Shown here: positions 5,658 to 7,550 of the stretch, piece after piece
Numbering within the stretch: the first letter of the stretch is position 1
Layout: each line of letters begins with the position of its first letter
Origin: an uncultured Ruminococcus sp.
Lineage (GTDB): Bacteria; Bacillota; Clostridia; Oscillospirales; Ruminococcaceae
DNA length: 7,550 nt
Direction: 5' to 3'
Assembly (NCBI GenBank): GCA_937907215.1
Contig: CALESG010000033.1
Span: 1 to 7,550, forward strand
The notes under the pieces: generated by a model
Databases searched by the model: none
What the model saw: only the letters and a program-made list of their open reading frames with translations
Told to the model about the DNA's origin: nothing
Position numbers and translations under genes: made by a program

Positions 5658-6362
5658 TTATTTTTTAGTCTGATATTTCCATATTGCATTATCAAGCATT
5701 CTTACTGTAATTTCAGGACGTTCTTTTTGAAGCACTAAAACCGTTTGAGATATTAATGACTGAATATCCTCAAATTGTATATCAGGATAGTAATTATGAA
5801 TAAAGCGTTCTATCCAACGATCAGGTTTGCACAAATTTGCATCTCCTGCTAACATATATAAATAGCGAAGCATGATACCGCTTCTTTGTCCATGTACAGA
5901 ACAAATTTGTTTATTTAGCTTTTCTTTATCTTTAAAATTTTGAAAGTCTCCTACCGTGTCAATATTATTTAATTTCATAATACGTGCAACTTCAAGTGAT
6001 GCCTGTGCCTTTAAAATACCGTTCCTTGGAGACGTTCTTTGCCTATTTTTCAAAACCTCACTCGCAAATGCTTCCACATCATCAAACTGTTCTGCATTAT
6101 GCAAAAAATCAGAAATCGTGTGCTCACTCTTATCGGTTCCTCCATTGTCTATTTCAGCAAAAGTTTTTAATTCCAAATTATAATAATTCAGATACCTTTT
6201 CCAAACATTTCTGGTGGAAGAATATCTAGCTCCAATTGAAAAAACTGCATCTAAAATGCAAATAGGCAGAGATCTTTTAAAGTCAAGATTTTCATCTTTT
6301 GAAATTCCTTCAAGAATTTTTTTGCAGCACTCAATGTACGCTTCTTTCATTTCATAAATCAT
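5658..6362 (-). CDS. Putative HhH-GPD-fold (DNA glycosylase-like) protein
   Basis: The 234-residue protein is mainly helical and soluble. The order of blocks recalls endonuclease III-type glycosylases: an N-terminal helix LPICILDAVFSIGARY (32-47), a helical middle with NGILKAQASLEVARIM (114-129), a helix-hairpin-helix-like turn CSVHGQRSGIMLRYLYML (154-171) and a following KPDRWIERFI (179-188), where D181 would match the conserved catalytic aspartate. The lysine of bifunctional enzymes (GVGRKTA in EndoIII) is absent (GQRSG), and no iron-sulphur cysteine cluster is present at the C-terminus. If it is an enzyme it would be monofunctional; it may only bind DNA. A GGA-type site (AAAGGAA) 8 bases before the ATG supports the start. 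It has its own extended -10 promoter and an operator-like repeat, and sits immediately downstream of the WYL regulator. Assignment is by pattern only. Confidence 0.5.
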   Translation of the reverse strand: MIYEMKEAYIECCKKILEGISKDENLDFKRSLPICILDAVFSIGARYSSTRNVWKRYLNYYNLELKTFAEIDNGGTDKSEHTISDFLHNAEQFDDVEAFASEVLKNRQRTSPRNGILKAQASLEVARIMKLNNIDTVGDFQNFKDKEKLNKQICSVHGQRSGIMLRYLYMLAGDANLCKPDRWIERFIHNYYPDIQFEDIQSLISQTVLVLQKERPEITVRMLDNAIWKYQTKK

Positions 6363-6394
6363 AATAGTATTCCTTTCGTTTTTACAATAACTTT

Positions 6395-6403
6395 ATTATA
6401 ACA
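6395..6403 (-). promoter_or_regulatory. Extended -10 promoter for the 5658-6362 gene
   Basis: TGTTATAAT on the - strand (6403-6395) is a perfect extended -10 (TGnTATAAT), predicting a start near 6388 and a leader of about 25 bases. No good -35 is seen 17 bases upstream (GATTTT), where the TGTAC repeat lies. This fits a promoter that is controlled by a factor bound there. Confidence 0.6.
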
Positions 6404-6411
6404 CATTTACC

Positions 6412-6429
6412 TGTACAAAAATCCGTACA
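6412..6429. promoter_or_regulatory. Operator candidate TGTAC-N8-GTACA (site 2)
   Basis: This perfect 5-base inverted repeat with an 8-base spacer lies 11 bases upstream of the -10 of the 5658-6362 gene and 4 bases past the stop of the WYL gene. It matches the site at 7455-7472 in arm sequence and spacing; when one is read on the opposite strand, they share CTGTACAAAnAnnnGTACA. It is probably bound by the WYL protein (inference). Confidence 0.55.
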
Positions 6430-6432
6430 CAC

Positions 6433-7395
6433 TTATTTATAAGGCGAATCTCTCACAACCTTACAAATCCGCTCTCTTAGCGCTAGCGGCTGAAGTATCT
6501 CGCAGGTGTCTAGGAACTGCAACGCCCAAACGTACATACCATTCGGATTTGCATAAAGCGATGCTGTAAAGGTTTCATCATTGTTGGGCACAATTTGAAT
6601 ATCTGTTCCGAATCGCATGATAACCTGATCCAGAATATATTTGTGACATTTCATTTTGATTCGCACTGGCTTTCCGCTATACATAAAAACTGCATTTTGT
6701 ATGTATTCATTCAAGTGAAAATTAGCAGGAAGAGGTTGTGATTGTTCATCCATAAGCTGAATATCCTTTATCCTACTGATATGATAATGACGAGGTTCTT
6801 CCACGCCATCCCAGCCGCAGATCAGATAATAACTCCCATCATAGATCACCATACTGTAAGGACTAACGATGTGACGATGGCTGCCTTTCTGATGCAGTTT
6901 CTTGTCAAAACCATATTCCGTATAAATAAATGATACTTTCTTTTGATCGGAAATGGCTTTGTCCAACATATCAATATTGTGAAATGTTTCCTTATTCGGT
7001 GTTTTGGCATGATCACGGCAAATCATCAGAGAGTTATATAATTTACGTTTTGGCTTGCTCAACAGATTTTGCAGTTTTTGAATCAATTCCATAGAATGCC
7101 TGGCTGGAATTGTGTTATTTGCGTAAACACTGTCCATCAGCAATCTGACTTCGCTGACATCAAATATTCTTTCCCGCAGATAATATCCCTCCTTATTTTC
7201 TTCAAACATGGAAATATCGTATCCGAGCTGATTTAGTGCGTTCAGACAATCGTAAACTGTCCGGCGGTCGATTTCTCTATCATACAGCAGTTTCATTTTC
7301 GACTTGATATCTTTCATACTGAGTATATTCTCCGCATCAGAATACTCCCATAGAATTTGCAGCAGACAGATGATATTTGCTTTTGATGACGGCAT
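6433..7395 (-). CDS. WYL-domain transcriptional regulator
   Basis: This 320-residue DNA-binding regulator has the standard three-part build. Residues 5-75 form a winged helix-turn-helix (SMKDIKSKM, then RRTVYDCLNALNQLGYDI, with the wing at GYYLRE). Residues 140-215 are the WYL domain, with the signature VSPYSMVIYDGSYYLICGW (177-195) and the following EPRHYHISRIKDI (200-212). Residues 245-318 match the WCX extension. WYL domains bind nucleic acid or nucleotide ligands, and such regulators often control phage-defence or DNA-damage genes (for example BrxR/CapW and DriD). An AGGAGG site 7 bases before the ATG fixes the start. A strong promoter with an inverted repeat over its -10 and spacer suggests self-repression. 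The same repeat lies before the next gene, 70 bases downstream, making that gene a probable target. Confidence 0.92.
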   Translation of the reverse strand: MPSSKANIICLLQILWEYSDAENILSMKDIKSKMKLLYDREIDRRTVYDCLNALNQLGYDISMFEENKEGYYLRERIFDVSEVRLLMDSVYANNTIPARHSMELIQKLQNLLSKPKRKLYNSLMICRDHAKTPNKETFHNIDMLDKAISDQKKVSFIYTEYGFDKKLHQKGSHRHIVSPYSMVIYDGSYYLICGWDGVEEPRHYHISRIKDIQLMDEQSQPLPANFHLNEYIQNAVFMYSGKPVRIKMKCHKYILDQVIMRFGTDIQIVPNNDETFTASLYANPNGMYVWALQFLDTCEILQPLALRERICKVVRDSPYK

Positions 7396-7452
7396 GGCTT
7401 TCCTCCTGTTTTTTCAAAATTTATCTGACATAAAAAATTATCTTCTAATTTC

Positions 7453-7481
7453 ATTGTACTATTATTTGTACAGCAAGTCAA
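7453..7481 (-). promoter_or_regulatory. Sigma-A promoter of the WYL regulator
   Basis: On the - strand, TTGACT (-35, 7481-7476) and TACAAT (-10, 7458-7453) are separated by exactly 17 bases. This is close to consensus, with a start predicted near 7446 and a leader of about 50 bases to the ATG at 7395. Confidence 0.8.
7455..7472. promoter_or_regulatory. Operator candidate TGTAC-N8-GTACA (site 1)
   Basis: A perfect inverted repeat with 5-base arms and an 8-base spacer overlaps the -10 and most of the spacer of the WYL promoter. A protein bound here would block RNA polymerase. It is the same repeat as 6412-6429, so an autorepressor site for the WYL protein is likely (inference). Confidence 0.6.
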
Positions 7482-7506
7482 GAAAAACATTCAATAGAAT
7501 AAACAT

Positions 7507-7525
7507 CCCCCGGCAAAGCCGGGGG
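7507..7525. terminator. GC-rich hairpin at the right edge
   Basis: CCCCCGGC (7507-7514) and GCCGGGGG (7518-7525) form a perfect 8-base-pair stem with loop AAA, standing out from AT-rich surroundings. The tails are only weakly T-rich on both strands (TATTTCC on +, ATGTTTATT on -). It is probably a transcription terminator for a gene to the right of the window, since the WYL promoter begins about 25 bases to its left. A second dyad, CCCC-ATA-GGGG (7540-7550), follows and is cut by the window edge. A mobile-element end or intergenic repeat is an alternative. Confidence 0.45.
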
Positions 7526-7550
7526 TATTTCCGTAAACGCCCCATAGGGG

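Noticed and set aside
1..7550. CRISPR array, tRNA or rRNA genes
   Set aside because: No regularly spaced short repeats and no cloverleaf or rRNA-like stretches were seen on either strand.

Overview
The window comes from a low-GC Gram-positive bacterium, most likely a gut-type clostridium (Ruminococcus/Lachnospiraceae-like). The basis is AT-rich DNA, strong AGGAGG-type ribosome binding sites a few bases before nearly every gene, sigma-A-type promoters and the protein families present; no marker fixes the genus. The gene content (an orphan-looking adenine methylase, a WYL regulator, a DnaB-like ATPase fused to a NADAR domain, two phosphatase-type enzymes and several unknowns) looks like an accessory or defence-type island rather than core chromosome. 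No integrase, transposase, rRNA, tRNA or CRISPR array is visible.

Layout. On the + strand at the left is one D12-class (Dam/DpnM-like) DNA adenine methyltransferase (21-854). Everything else is on the - strand and is read from right to left. A WYL-domain transcription regulator (6433-7395) has a near-consensus promoter. Next comes a 234-residue protein with a tentative HhH-GPD (DNA glycosylase-like) fold (5658-6362), behind an extended -10 promoter. After a 182-base gap follows a tightly packed row: a basic unknown protein (5047-5475), a truncated duplicate NADAR protein (4373-5029), the full NADAR-DnaB-like fusion (3222-4355), a calcineurin-like phosphoesterase (2484-3206), two translationally coupled unknowns (1789-2472 and 1459-1788), and a dual-specificity-phosphatase-like protein (934-1425). 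Gaps are 0-33 bases, so this is probably one transcript. It ends at a hairpin (879-904) lying between the convergent methylase and phosphatase genes.

Two things stand out. First, the central gene joins a NADAR domain (a family that includes hydrolases removing ADP-ribose from guanine in nucleic acids) to a compact DnaB-type RecA ATPase, in place of the usual DnaB N-terminal domain. Second, its ribosome binding site and first 216 codons lie in a perfect 674-base head-to-tail duplication (3707-4380 and 4381-5054). The upstream copy is cut off after the P-loop region by a stop codon copied from the end of the preceding gene. The downstream copy keeps its own ribosome binding site and is intact.

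Regulation: the WYL gene's promoter and the region just before the 234-residue gene each carry the same perfect inverted repeat, TGTAC-N8-GTACA, at promoter-overlapping positions. This suggests that the WYL protein controls itself and its neighbour. A half-site lies upstream of the seven-gene row. A working hypothesis is a DNA-damage or phage-responsive module acting on modified (ADP-ribosylated) DNA at replication forks; this is inference, and no DarT-like ADP-ribosyltransferase is recognisable in the window.
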